From the NCBI GenBank assembly GCA_025463305.1, contig JAOBWK010000056.1:72312-136311 (forward strand): 64,000 nt of DNA, written 5' to 3'. The position numbers and the translations under genes are program-made. Source of the stretch: Ilumatobacteraceae bacterium (lineage in GTDB: Bacteria; Actinomycetota; Acidimicrobiia; Acidimicrobiales; Ilumatobacteraceae). Below the pieces are notes generated by a model. That model was given only the letters and a program-made list of their open reading frames with translations, was not told the DNA's origin and did no database searches. Below are positions 1 through 7,995 of this stretch, piece by piece; within the stretch, counting starts at the first letter, position 1, and each line of letters begins with the position of its first letter.

Positions 1-78
1 AGCGTGCTCGCGTGGTACTCGGCAACGCTCACGATCGAGCCCCCTGCATCCCCGACCAGCCCCGGACGGATTTCGACC

Positions 79-101
79 TAGTATTCGAACACCTCGTTCG
101 A
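79..101 (+). promoter_or_regulatory. candidate -10 box with abutting TCGAAC palindrome
   Basis: TAGTAT at 79-84 fits an actinobacterial -10 (TANNNT). Directly after it lies a perfect inverted repeat, TCGAAC-N5-GTTCGA (85-101), which would sit at the transcription start of the short-chain dehydrogenase gene. It looks like a repressor site. The arms equal actinobacterial LexA half-sites, but the spacer is 5 rather than 4 nt, so LexA is doubtful. The IclR-type regulator encoded next door is another possible ligand. No clear -35 was seen. Confidence 0.4.
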
Positions 102-134
102 GAGTCCGACCGTAGCATCCGGGGAGCGCGCACC

Positions 135-929
135 ATGGCCATCGAGATCTCCCTACCGTCGGCCCGCGTCCTGATCACCGGATCCGGCGCGGGCATCGGC
201 CGCGAGATCGCCAGCTGGTTCGCACGCGCCGACGCCACCGTGGTGGTCAACGACATCGATCAGGCGCGTGCCGACGCGACCGTGGCGCAGATCCGCGACG
301 CCGGTGGATCGGCGATCGCCGTCGCCGCCGATGTCCGCGACGACGATGCCGTCGGCGCGATGTTCGCGCGCATCGTCGCCGAGCTGGGCGGGCTCGACGT
401 GGCCGTCAACAACGTCGGGATGATGGCGGGCCGGCTGGCCCGCCCGTTCCTCGACACCCCGCTCGACGACGCGTTGGCGGTGATCGAGCAGAACCTGCAC
501 GCCACGTACCGGTGCTGTCGCGCCGAGGGCCAGCTGTTCGTCGCCCAGGGCAGCGGTGGCGTGATCGTCAACGTCGCCTCGGGCGAGGCCACCCGTCCGG
601 CCATCGGCCTGGCCGGCTACGGCGCGGCGAAGGCGGGCATCGTGCACCTCACCACCACGCTGGCGGCCGAGCTCGGCCCGCACGGCATCCGTGTCAACGC
701 GGTGGCGCCGGGCACCACGTACACCGCTGATGTCGAGGCGGTCATCGGCGCCGCCCAGTTCGAGGCGATCTCGCGGTCGACGCCGCTGCGGCGGGTCTGC
801 GAGCCCGACGAGCTAGCTCGGCTGTGCGTGGTGCTCGCCAGCGATCTCGCCCGGTGCATCACCGGCCAGCTGGTCCTCGCCGACGCCGGCGCGCACCTCG
901 GCCGCCTCCCGCTCCAGCTCCCCGATTGA
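135..929 (+). CDS. SDR family NAD(P)-dependent oxidoreductase
   Basis: A classical short-chain dehydrogenase/reductase of 264 aa, the usual family length. The N-terminal cofactor loop TGSGAGIG, the NNVG motif and the catalytic YGAAK (YxxxK), preceded by VNVASG supplying the serine, are all present. The C-terminal 'ITGQLVLADAGA' is typical of the family. ATG 135 is chosen because GGGGAG lies 8 nt upstream; a longer open frame from position 12 would add an implausible leader. It faces the IclR regulator gene convergently. The substrate cannot be told from sequence; a soluble dehydrogenase of a hydroxy or keto compound is likely. Confidence 0.85.
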   Translation: MAIEISLPSARVLITGSGAGIGREIASWFARADATVVVNDIDQARADATVAQIRDAGGSAIAVAADVRDDDAVGAMFARIVAELGGLDVAVNNVGMMAGRLARPFLDTPLDDALAVIEQNLHATYRCCRAEGQLFVAQGSGGVIVNVASGEATRPAIGLAGYGAAKAGIVHLTTTLAAELGPHGIRVNAVAPGTTYTADVEAVIGAAQFEAISRSTPLRRVCEPDELARLCVVLASDLARCITGQLVLADAGAHLGRLPLQLPD

Positions 930-950
930 GCCCGTCGGAACGGCCCCAGC

Positions 951-1853
951 TCAGGCCGGAACGGAGCCGCCGATCGAGGCCGTGATCTCGTCGGCGGCAG
1001 CGCGCAGGCATCGCCCGAGCGCCATCACGGCGTCGCCGGCGAGCAGGCCGACCGGATGCAGGCTGACCGTCAACACCGGTGCGGCGGCGCCGTCGAACAC
1101 CGGTGCAGCGAGTGCGTTGATGTCGTAGTCGATCGTGCTGTCGAGCACCTCGGGCAGGGAGTCGATCCGACCCAGCTCGGACATCAGCTGGCCCACCGCG
1201 GCCCGGCTGGAGTCGGACAGCCGATCCAGGTCGACGGACGCCAGCGTCGTACGGAACGTGTCGAGCTGCGAGTTGCCGGTCTGGATGTCGTAGCCGCGGG
1301 CACGAACCACGGCCATCGCGGACAGCAGCTGCTCGCGGCCCACCGTCGACCGGGCGATCCAGGCGTCGAGACGCTCGTCGTCGCACCACGCCATCTGCGC
1401 CGAGCCGAACGGCGCCACGAGCGGGATCCGCTGCCCGATGTGGCTCCACGACGCACCGGCGGACATCGCGGCGCCACGGGCAACCGAACGCGGCGGTGCC
1501 CACTCGACGACGACGATGACGTCGCGCTCGATCACCGAGGCGACGCACTCCACATCGAGGTCGCGCGCGAGCGCGGGCACCACCGACCGCGCCTGGTGCA
1601 CGGCCGGGCTGGCGTGCTCTGCGGCGCGTCCGGCGACGATCACCGCCGAGCCGAGGGTGTAGCCCTTCGTACCCGCGCCGCGGGCGAGGTATCCCCGCGC
1701 GACCATCGTGGTGACGATGGCGTGACAGGTCGACTTGTGCAGCCCGAGCGCGGCGACGATCTCGGCGAGCCGGAACTCACGCTCGGGCGAGGCCGCGAGC
1801 AGATCGAGCACCGCCAGCACCCGCGCGGTCGGCGGCGAGGACATGTCGCTCAC
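951..1853 (-). CDS. IclR family transcriptional regulator
   Basis: A 300-aa DNA-binding regulator. The N-terminal winged helix-turn-helix (about residues 8-70) contains 'ALGLHKSTCHAIVTTMVARGYL', a typical IclR recognition region. It is followed by the IclR effector-binding domain, where small aromatic or carboxylic ligands normally bind. The GTG start at 1853 has GAGG 4 nt upstream; an ATG three codons in is the alternative. It lies 21 bp downstream of a small basic-protein gene on the same strand and may share its transcript. It is convergent with the short-chain dehydrogenase and may regulate it, but this is inference from proximity only. Confidence 0.85.
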   Translation of the reverse strand: MSDMSSPPTARVLAVLDLLAASPEREFRLAEIVAALGLHKSTCHAIVTTMVARGYLARGAGTKGYTLGSAVIVAGRAAEHASPAVHQARSVVPALARDLDVECVASVIERDVIVVVEWAPPRSVARGAAMSAGASWSHIGQRIPLVAPFGSAQMAWCDDERLDAWIARSTVGREQLLSAMAVVRARGYDIQTGNSQLDTFRTTLASVDLDRLSDSSRAAVGQLMSELGRIDSLPEVLDSTIDYDINALAAPVFDGAAAPVLTVSLHPVGLLAGDAVMALGRCLRAAADEITASIGGSVPA

Positions 1854-1874
1854 GCGGCCTCGACCCCGGTTCGC

Positions 1875-2192
1875 TCAGAAGCGGCGGTCGTTGGTCTTCT
1901 TCTTCGGCGGCGCCTTGAACGGGGCCTCGATGAGGGCCTCGAACGCTGCGTCGTCGGGCTGCTTGGGCTCGTTGAGCTTCTGCAGGTAGGTCTTGAGCGC
2001 GGCACGCGCCGGTGCGACCTGCTCGCCCTTGGCGCCGACCGAGCGGGCCAGCGCGTCCTTCGCCTTGGCGACGCGCTCCTTGCGAGTGGTCTTCTCGGCT
2101 TCGGAGATCACCCGGGCCGGCTTGTCCGGCTTCGGCGCGTTGCGACGCGCCTCCATCTCCTGGAGCGGCGTGAGCTTGCCGGGAACAGCCAT
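1875..2192 (-). CDS. small basic hypothetical protein
   Basis: A 105-aa lysine- and arginine-rich protein of unknown function. It has no signal peptide or membrane segment. The middle (TTRKERVAKAKDALARS) looks helical and charged, and the C-terminus is a basic tail (PPKKKTNDRRF), compatible with nucleic-acid or ribosome association; that role is only a guess. The ATG at 2192 is chosen over the upstream in-frame start at 2219 because AAGGA precedes it at normal spacing. It is divergent from the membrane protein gene at 2260 and precedes the IclR gene by 21 bp. Confidence 0.6.
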   Translation of the reverse strand: MAVPGKLTPLQEMEARRNAPKPDKPARVISEAEKTTRKERVAKAKDALARSVGAKGEQVAPARAALKTYLQKLNEPKQPDDAAFEALIEAPFKAPPKKKTNDRRF

Positions 2193-2245
2193 GGAACCAA
2201 TCCTTCGTTTCGGGAACACCGGAGGCTACACGCCGTGGCGACGAC

Positions 2246-2251
2246 TACGGT
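2246..2251 (+). promoter_or_regulatory. leaderless-type -10 box (TACGGT)
   Basis: TACGGT ends 8 nt before the ATG at 2260. Transcription would begin at or next to the start codon, and there is no Shine-Dalgarno sequence. This supports the 2260 start over upstream in-frame codons. Confidence 0.5.
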
Positions 2252-2259
2252 TTGCCGCG

Positions 2260-2949
2260 ATGCAGCCACAGCCTCCACTGCCGCCGACGTACACGATGGG
2301 GCCTCCGTCGGGCCGCAGCAGCTTCGGCAGCACACCCATCGACCTCGCCGCGTTCGGCATGGGCCAGGACACGGCGCCGCAGCGTCGGGGCATCCGACCC
2401 GGCTGGCTGCTCGCGGCGGTGCTGTTCCTCGCCGGCGGCGCCGCCTGCCTGGTGCACGGCATCATCGAGATCGTCGACATCAACGACGCGACGGTGGCCC
2501 ACGCGGTCGCCCGGGCGGAGATCAACGGCTCGGGCAACGTCGCCCAGTTCGCGGCCCCGAAGACGATGACGTACACCATCTACGCGATCATCGACACGAG
2601 CAACTCGAACCAACGCGACCAGCTGATCGCGAACACCTCGTGCCAGATCCAGTCGTTCAACGGGGGCACGTTGTCGGTCTCCGGCAACAACCAGGGATCG
2701 TCCACCACCATCGGCGACGTGTCGTCCATCGGCACCTTCCGGGTGCCAGAGGGCGAGGTCACGGTGCGGTGCGACTCCGCATACGGCGACCGCTACGACT
2801 ACATCGTGTCGCCCGGCACGAGCAGCGTCGGCGGTGCGGTCGCGTTCATCATCGGTGGCGCGTTCGCGCTCGTGCCCGGCATCATCGCGCTCGTCAAGAC
2901 CTTCGGCCGGCGCCGCCGCCCGAGCACCGGGAGCCAGCTCGTCGCCTGA
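2260..2949 (+). CDS. membrane protein with two TM helices and an extracytoplasmic domain
   Basis: A 229-aa protein. A Pro/Gly-rich cytoplasmic N-terminus is followed by TM1 (about residues 48-70, 'WLLAAVLFLAGGAACLVHGI'), an extracytoplasmic beta-rich domain of roughly 110 residues, and TM2 near residues 190-212, ending in a basic tail (GRRRRP). Two cysteines lie in the outer domain (SCQIQ, VRCDS) and may pair. No enzyme motif was found. The family is not recognised beyond this two-helix pattern, which is common in actinobacterial envelope proteins. The start is set by the adjacent -10 box. Confidence 0.65.
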   Translation: MQPQPPLPPTYTMGPPSGRSSFGSTPIDLAAFGMGQDTAPQRRGIRPGWLLAAVLFLAGGAACLVHGIIEIVDINDATVAHAVARAEINGSGNVAQFAAPKTMTYTIYAIIDTSNSNQRDQLIANTSCQIQSFNGGTLSVSGNNQGSSTTIGDVSSIGTFRVPEGEVTVRCDSAYGDRYDYIVSPGTSSVGGAVAFIIGGAFALVPGIIALVKTFGRRRRPSTGSQLVA

Positions 2950-2994
2950 CACCGAGCAGGTGGTGTGGCGCGGCGGCTGTGCGAGCATGAGCGG

Positions 2995-3252
2995 ATGCGC
3001 CGCTCCATCGATGACTACCCGTTCTCCGAAGCGGACCTGCCCGAGGGCGCCGAGGACGCGGCGCGCCTGTCGTGGGCCGTGGCGATCAGCGACGACTACG
3101 ACGACGCCGAACCTCGCGTCGTCCTGACCGTGGAAGAGGTCGGCCGCCCCGGCGAGGGCCTCGTCGCCCACCTCACACCGGCCCACGCGCGGCGGCTGCG
3201 CACGGCCCTGCGCGACGCGATGCGCGAGATCGGCGAAGACCCCGGCCCGTGA
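2995..3252 (+). CDS. small acidic hypothetical protein
   Basis: An 85-aa soluble protein, acidic at the N-terminus (DDYPFSEADLPEGAEDAARL), with a predicted strand-helix C-terminal half ending in 'HARRLRTALRDAMREIG'. I do not recognise the family. ATG 2995 is the likely start; an in-frame ATG at 2965 would add ten residues. It lies 45 bp after the membrane protein gene and about 100 bp before the sulfite/nitrite reductase gene, all on the same strand. Confidence 0.5.
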   Translation: MRRSIDDYPFSEADLPEGAEDAARLSWAVAISDDYDDAEPRVVLTVEEVGRPGEGLVAHLTPAHARRLRTALRDAMREIGEDPGP

Positions 3253-3349
3253 GCCGAGCGTCGAGGTCCGGCCCGTCCGTAGCGCCCCAGCGGTTCCGGG
3301 GGTAATGTTGACCCCGCTCGTAGACATTCGCAGCCAAGGGGTCCATCAC

Positions 3350-5140
3350 GTGGGAATCACACCGGTCATCGCAGCACCACGAGATCTCGACGAAGAGCAG
3401 CGCCGCGACATCGAACGGTTCGAGCGGGCCATCCCCCAGTACCTCTCGGGCGAGATCAGTGAGGACGTGTTCCGGGTGATGCGCCTGAACAACGGCATCT
3501 ACGGTCAGCGCCAGGGTGGCACCAACCAGATGGTGCGGATCAAGCTGCCCGCCGGCACCATCACGCCCGAGCAGCTCGACATGATGGGCCACCTCGCCGA
3601 CGCCTACTCGCGCGGTTGGGGCCACATCACCACGCGCCAGAACGTGCAGATCCACTTCGTCGAGCTCACCCTCGTGCCCGACGTGATGCGCCACATCGCC
3701 GCCGTCGGCCTCACCAGCCGCGAGGCCTGCGGCGACACCGTCCGCAACGTGATGGCCTGCCACCTCGCCGGTGCCTGCCCGCACGAGAAGCTCGACGTCA
3801 CCGCCTGGGCCGAGGCCACCTTCCGCCACTTCGTGCGCAACCCGTTGGGCCAGCGCCTGCCGCGCAAGTTCAAGGTCAACTTCTCCGGCTGCTCCACCGA
3901 TTGCGGCCAGGCGATGTTCAACGACGTCGGCGTGATCGCCGTCGAGCGCACGCTCGAGGACGGCAGCACCGAGGCGGGCTTCCGGATCTACATCGCCGGC
4001 GGCCTCGGCGCGACGCCGCACCCGGCGCTCGCGCTCGAGGAGTTCACCGCCCGCGAGGACCTCCTGCCCACCGTCGAGGCCGCACTGCGGGTGTTCGAGC
4101 AGACCGGCAACCGCGACAACAAGCTGCGCGCCCGGATGAAGTGGGTCGTGGACCAGCTCGGCATCGACGAGGTGCGTCGCCGCGTCATCAAGGTCCGCCA
4201 CACCCTGCCCGCGTCCTCCACGTGGCCCGGTGGCATCCCCGAGGAAGTGCTGAAGGCCGGCGATCGCCCGGCGGGACTGTCCGAGACCGTCGCACCGACG
4301 GCCGTCGGCCAGGGCGTCAACGTCTCGCTCACGCCGCGCGATCCGTACCAGCGCTGGGTCGCCACCAGCGTCATCTACGGCCGCGCCAACGGCTCGGTGT
4401 CCGCGGTTGCGTACGCCGCGCTCGGCGATGTCACCGCCGACCAGTTCCGCTCGCTCGCCTCGATCCAGCGCGAGCTCGGCGCCGACGTGCGCCTGAGCAA
4501 CCGACAGAACGTCGTGTTCCGCGGTCTCACCGAAGCCCAGCTGCCCGTGCTGTTCGAGCGCCTGCAGTCCATCGGCATGGCCAGCCCCGGCGCCGAGCTG
4601 GCCCGCGACGTGGTTGCCTGCCCGGGCGCCGACACGTGCAACATCGCCGTCACCCAGTCCCGTGGCCTGGCCAAGGCCATCGGCCAGCAGCTCGAGGACG
4701 AAGGCCTGGCCGAGGTCGGCGGCGTGCGGATCAACATCTCCGGCTGCACGAACAGCTGCGGGCAGCACCACATCGCCGACATCGGGTTCTTCGGTGCCGA
4801 GCGTCGCGCCCACGGCAAGGCAGCGCCCGGTTACCAGATGCTGCTCGGCGGCTACGTCGGCCAGGAGCAGATCAACTTCGGCGAGAAGGCGCTCCGTCTG
4901 CCGGCCAAGGCTGCTCCCGAGGCTGCCGCCCGCGTGATCCGCCGGTTCAACGACGAGCGCACCGCGGGCGAGGCGTTCCGCAGCTGGATGGACCGCGTCG
5001 GCGGCGCCACCGCCGTGGCCGACGGGCTGCGCGACCTCGACTTCTTCCCGCACCCGGACGAGCATCCCGAGTTCTACGCCGACTACGACGAGACCGGCCC
5101 GTTCGTGGCCGAAGTCGGCGAATCCGAATGCGCCGTCTGA
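3350..5140 (+). CDS. ferredoxin-type nitrite/sulfite reductase
   Basis: A 596-aa siroheme and [4Fe-4S] enzyme that reduces sulfite to sulfide or nitrite to ammonia with six electrons in the cytoplasm. It has the two-fold family architecture: each half carries a ferrodoxin-like domain and a siroheme-binding domain. The four cluster/siroheme cysteines are in the C-terminal half, CPGADTC (about 423 and 429) and GCTNSCGQ (about 465 and 469). 'RQNVQIHF', 'RNVMACHLAGAC' and 'SNRQNVVFRGL' are family landmarks. The GTG at 3350 is preferred over an ATG at 3305 because AAGGGG lies 8 nt upstream and TAATGT (3303-3308) may be the -10 box. It overlaps a DUF4202 gene. The context favours sulfur assimilation, but nitrite cannot be excluded. 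Confidence 0.88.
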   Translation: MGITPVIAAPRDLDEEQRRDIERFERAIPQYLSGEISEDVFRVMRLNNGIYGQRQGGTNQMVRIKLPAGTITPEQLDMMGHLADAYSRGWGHITTRQNVQIHFVELTLVPDVMRHIAAVGLTSREACGDTVRNVMACHLAGACPHEKLDVTAWAEATFRHFVRNPLGQRLPRKFKVNFSGCSTDCGQAMFNDVGVIAVERTLEDGSTEAGFRIYIAGGLGATPHPALALEEFTAREDLLPTVEAALRVFEQTGNRDNKLRARMKWVVDQLGIDEVRRRVIKVRHTLPASSTWPGGIPEEVLKAGDRPAGLSETVAPTAVGQGVNVSLTPRDPYQRWVATSVIYGRANGSVSAVAYAALGDVTADQFRSLASIQRELGADVRLSNRQNVVFRGLTEAQLPVLFERLQSIGMASPGAELARDVVACPGADTCNIAVTQSRGLAKAIGQQLEDEGLAEVGGVRINISGCTNSCGQHHIADIGFFGAERRAHGKAAPGYQMLLGGYVGQEQINFGEKALRLPAKAAPEAAARVIRRFNDERTAGEAFRSWMDRVGGATAVADGLRDLDFFPHPDEHPEFYADYDETGPFVAEVGESECAV

Positions 5141-5733
5141 GCGACGCCTACACCACGGCCACCGCGGCCATCGACGACGCCAACGCTGCCGACCCGAACC
5201 AGGTCACGGTGCGCGGGGCCACCGCGCCGCTCGCTCTCGTCCACGGTCGCCTCGCGGCCGAGTGGGTGCAGCGCCTGTCCCCCGACGCCGCCGAGGCCGT
5301 GCTGCTCGCCGCGCGCTCGCACCACCTGCGCCGATGGGAGGTGCCGCGCACCACGTACCCGGAGGGCAAGGCCGGCTACCTGCGTTGGCGGCGCGACCAG
5401 AAGCAGCGGCACGCCACCGATGTCGAGCAGATCCTGCTCGATGCCGGCTACGACCCCGCCACCATCGCCCGCACCCAGGAGCTGATCCGGCGTGAGCACC
5501 TGGGCACCGATGCCGAGACCCAGCTCGTCGAGGACGCAGCCTGCCTGGTGTTCATCGAGACCCAGCTGGCCGAGATGGAGCCGCGCTTCGAGCGCGATCA
5601 CCTGCTCGAGGTGATCCGCAAGACCGCACGCAAGATGAGCCCTGCCGGGCTCGACGCCGTCGGCGAGATCGCGCTCGGCGAGCGCGAACAGGCGCTGCTG
5701 TCCGACGCGCTCACACCCTTGCCGGAACCCTGA
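5128..5733 (+). CDS. DUF4202 domain-containing protein
   Basis: A 201-aa soluble protein matching DUF4202 landmarks: 'ALVHGRLAAEWVQRLSPDA', 'RSHHLRRWEVPR', 'GYLRWRRDQKQ', 'EDAACLVFIETQL' and 'IRKTARKMS'. Conserved His/Arg/Asp clusters suggest a metal-dependent, HD-like helical hydrolase, but no activity is established. It starts 13 bp inside the end of the sulfite/nitrite reductase gene, so the two are translationally coupled. DUF4202 genes are repeatedly found beside sulfite reductases, which suggests an accessory role in sulfur assimilation; that is inference from context. Confidence 0.8.
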   Translation: MRRLSDAYTTATAAIDDANAADPNQVTVRGATAPLALVHGRLAAEWVQRLSPDAAEAVLLAARSHHLRRWEVPRTTYPEGKAGYLRWRRDQKQRHATDVEQILLDAGYDPATIARTQELIRREHLGTDAETQLVEDAACLVFIETQLAEMEPRFERDHLLEVIRKTARKMSPAGLDAVGEIALGEREQALLSDALTPLPEP

Positions 5734-5758
5734 CTCAAGGGGTCCACCGCCAGGGTCG

Positions 5759-7843
5759 ATGACCCAGTGCATGGTCAGACTCCGGCGGGCCTCCGCCACG
5801 ATCCTGTTCGTCGCGTCTGCTGTGATGCTGTCGCTGGGCGAGCCGACGTCGGCGACGACGCATGCCGCGAGCCCCGGCGATGCCCACGACAACACGCCGT
5901 GGGTGCTGCCGACCCGCCCGCCGACGTGCTCATCCGCAGCGGTGTCGGCCGGCAACGTCGCCGGGTGCCTGGTCAGCGGCTACGACGCGCCCGACGCCAA
6001 CGGCTGGCCGTCGCCGCCCTTCCCGAGCGATCCCACGACGGGAAGCGATGTCGGCGTCGTGCCGCTGCCGGGCTGGACCTACGCCGGCTGGGCCTACAAC
6101 GGCTCCGCTGCACTCGCCGGTTGGGAGGCGCAGTTCGTCACCAACCAGGTCGCGATCGGCTCGGTGCGACCGGGCCAGCTGCGCTCGCTGCCCGATGCGC
6201 TCCCCCTGTTCGAGGGCTTCCTCAGCGACATCCAGGCCGGCGGCTACCGGGTCACCGACCAAGGCGCCTACGGGTTCCGCTGCACATCGGGCAGCGGCAA
6301 GACGTGCCAGGGCCTCACTCGGGGCTCGCTGTCCAACCACTCGTGGGGGCTGGCGATGGACATCGACAGCGGCGCCAACCCCGAGGCCACGTACGTCGGC
6401 GTCAACGGCGCGTCGGCGTGCACGACACCCATCACCACGAACATCCCGCAGTGGGTCGTCCAGACCGCCGAGAAGTGGGGCCTGTACTGGGGCGGCTACG
6501 GCTGGGACAGCGGCTGCACCTCGCCGAGCCAGATGCGCACCTCGGCCACACGCGATACCACCCACTTCGAGTTCCGCGGCTCGCCCAGCCAGGCCAGCGC
6601 GATCGCCGCGAAGAACCTCGGCGGCACGTGTGTCGACGTCGCCGACGACTCGGGCGCCATCGTCAGCCGGTGCATGCTGCCGGGCGAGATCCCGGCCGCC
6701 GGCACCCGCGTCGTCGTCGACACCAAGGCGCCGAAGGGCGCGACGGCCGCGCTGGTCAACCTCACCCTGACCGGTGCCGCCGTCGCCGGCTACGCAACGG
6801 CCGAGTCGTGCGGCGCTGCGCCGGTCGGCCAGCGCACGTCGTCGAACGGCAACGTGGTGCCGGGACAGACCGTGGCCAACCTCGCTGTGGTGCCGATCGA
6901 CGCCAACGGCCGGTTCTGCCTCTACCGCTCGCAGGCCATGCACTCGATCGTCGACGTGCAGGGCTTCTTCGCGCCGGCGAAGTCGGCGGGCAGCGGTGGC
7001 ACGCTGTTCAACGCCGTGGCGCCGCAGCGGGTCATGGACACCCGCGTGCAGTCGTTCTGCGCACCCGACGGTGGGTGCACCGCGCAGGGACCGGTCGCGG
7101 CCGGCGCCCGGCTGGCGGTCGGCGCGCCGATGGCGCCACCGAACGCCGTCGCGATGCTCGCCAACCTGACGGTCACCGATCCCACCGCCGGCGGCTACCT
7201 CACCGCCGACTCGTGCACGTCGCTCGCCGCCGGGCCGCAAACGCACTCGAACGCCAACTTCGCCGCCGGTGACACCGTCGCGAACCTCGGCGTCGTGCCC
7301 GTGTCCGCCAGCTCGACCGGGCCGCAGTTCTGCACGTACTCCACCAGCGATGTCCAGGACGTCGTCGACGTGCAGGGCTACTTCGCGCCTCCCTCGGCCG
7401 GTGGGTGGGGTCTCACCACCGTGGCGTCGCAGCGCCTCCTCGACACCCGCGGCTGCTGGACCGACCCCGTCACCACCGCGCAGCGCTGTGCCCAGCCGAA
7501 CGACATCGGATCGGTCATCCACCTCCGCGCACCGGCCGGCGCCGCCGCCGTGCTCGTCAACCTCACCCTCACCGACGCCACGCAGCCCGGCTTCGCCACC
7601 GCGCAGGCGTGCTCCCAGCTGCAGCCCGACCCGACGCAGTCGAACGGCAACGTCGTCCCGGGCCGCGCCGCGGCCAACCTCGCCGTCGTCGCCGTCGATC
7701 CGGACGGGACGTTCTGCATCACGGTGTCGGCGCCGATGCACGTGATCGTCGATCTGCAGGGCACGTTCGCGAGCGGCAGCGGACAGCAGTTCGTGCCGAC
7801 CACGCCGACCCGGCGCAGCGACACGCGGGCACCCGCCGGCTGA
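5759..7843 (+). CDS. secreted M15-family peptidase with DTR-type repeats
   Basis: A 694-aa exported protein. An N-terminal signal peptide (ATILFVASAVMLSLG) is followed by a VanY-like M15 zinc peptidase domain (about residues 60-285) with 'SNHSWGLAMDID' (metal His and Asp) and 'DTTHFEF' (metal His). It likely cleaves D-amino-acid bonds in peptidoglycan. The rest is three repeats of about 120-140 aa (MDTR/LDTR near the start, DVQGFF or DVQGYF at the end) plus a C-terminal stub of a fourth, 'PTRRSDTRAPAG'. The same repeat occurs in two other proteins of this window. ATG 5759 has a weak AGGG; ATG 5771 gives an equally good signal peptide. The repeats may bind wall polymer, which is a guess. Confidence 0.82.
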   Translation: MTQCMVRLRRASATILFVASAVMLSLGEPTSATTHAASPGDAHDNTPWVLPTRPPTCSSAAVSAGNVAGCLVSGYDAPDANGWPSPPFPSDPTTGSDVGVVPLPGWTYAGWAYNGSAALAGWEAQFVTNQVAIGSVRPGQLRSLPDALPLFEGFLSDIQAGGYRVTDQGAYGFRCTSGSGKTCQGLTRGSLSNHSWGLAMDIDSGANPEATYVGVNGASACTTPITTNIPQWVVQTAEKWGLYWGGYGWDSGCTSPSQMRTSATRDTTHFEFRGSPSQASAIAAKNLGGTCVDVADDSGAIVSRCMLPGEIPAAGTRVVVDTKAPKGATAALVNLTLTGAAVAGYATAESCGAAPVGQRTSSNGNVVPGQTVANLAVVPIDANGRFCLYRSQAMHSIVDVQGFFAPAKSAGSGGTLFNAVAPQRVMDTRVQSFCAPDGGCTAQGPVAAGARLAVGAPMAPPNAVAMLANLTVTDPTAGGYLTADSCTSLAAGPQTHSNANFAAGDTVANLGVVPVSASSTGPQFCTYSTSDVQDVVDVQGYFAPPSAGGWGLTTVASQRLLDTRGCWTDPVTTAQRCAQPNDIGSVIHLRAPAGAAAVLVNLTLTDATQPGFATAQACSQLQPDPTQSNGNVVPGRAAANLAVVAVDPDGTFCITVSAPMHVIVDLQGTFASGSGQQFVPTTPTRRSDTRAPAG

Positions 7844-7893
7844 CCTCGTCTCCGGCACCGGTCGGCGCTGTTCGATGCCAGATCCGGACGATG

Positions 7894-7931
7894 TTGGACA
7901 CTGTTGCATCATCTTGTTAGGTTCACCTTCC
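7894..7931 (+). promoter_or_regulatory. candidate promoter overlapped by a DtxR/IdeR-like iron box
   Basis: TTGGAC (7894-7899) and TAGGTT (7918-7923) with an 18-nt spacer form a plausible promoter. The -10 is embedded in TTAGGTTCACCTTCC, whose core AGGT-TC-ACCT is palindromic and whose TTAGGTT half matches the DtxR/IdeR consensus half-site. The second half matches poorly, so this is only a candidate. It would fit the downstream gene, whose family is often iron-regulated. Confidence 0.4.
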
Positions 7932-7995
7932 ATCCGGGCGAACGGATCGCCCCGGTGCTTCCGAGCGCCGCGAGATCGAGGGACGAACGACACCG

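Noticed and set aside
85..101. LexA/SOS box
   Set aside because: The arms fit but the spacer is 5 nt instead of the required 4, and the gene is not a repair gene.
1056..2990. 644-aa open frame on the plus strand
   Set aside because: It is antisense to the IclR gene and out of frame with the membrane protein. The translation is Arg/His/Gly-rich with no domain, as expected from GC-rich DNA.
3173..5065. 630-aa minus-strand open frame
   Set aside because: It is a shadow of the sulfite/nitrite reductase gene, with a composition-driven Ala/Val/Asp/Gly translation.
5930..7993. 687-aa minus-strand open frame
   Set aside because: Antisense to the M15 peptidase gene, with Arg-rich low-information sequence.
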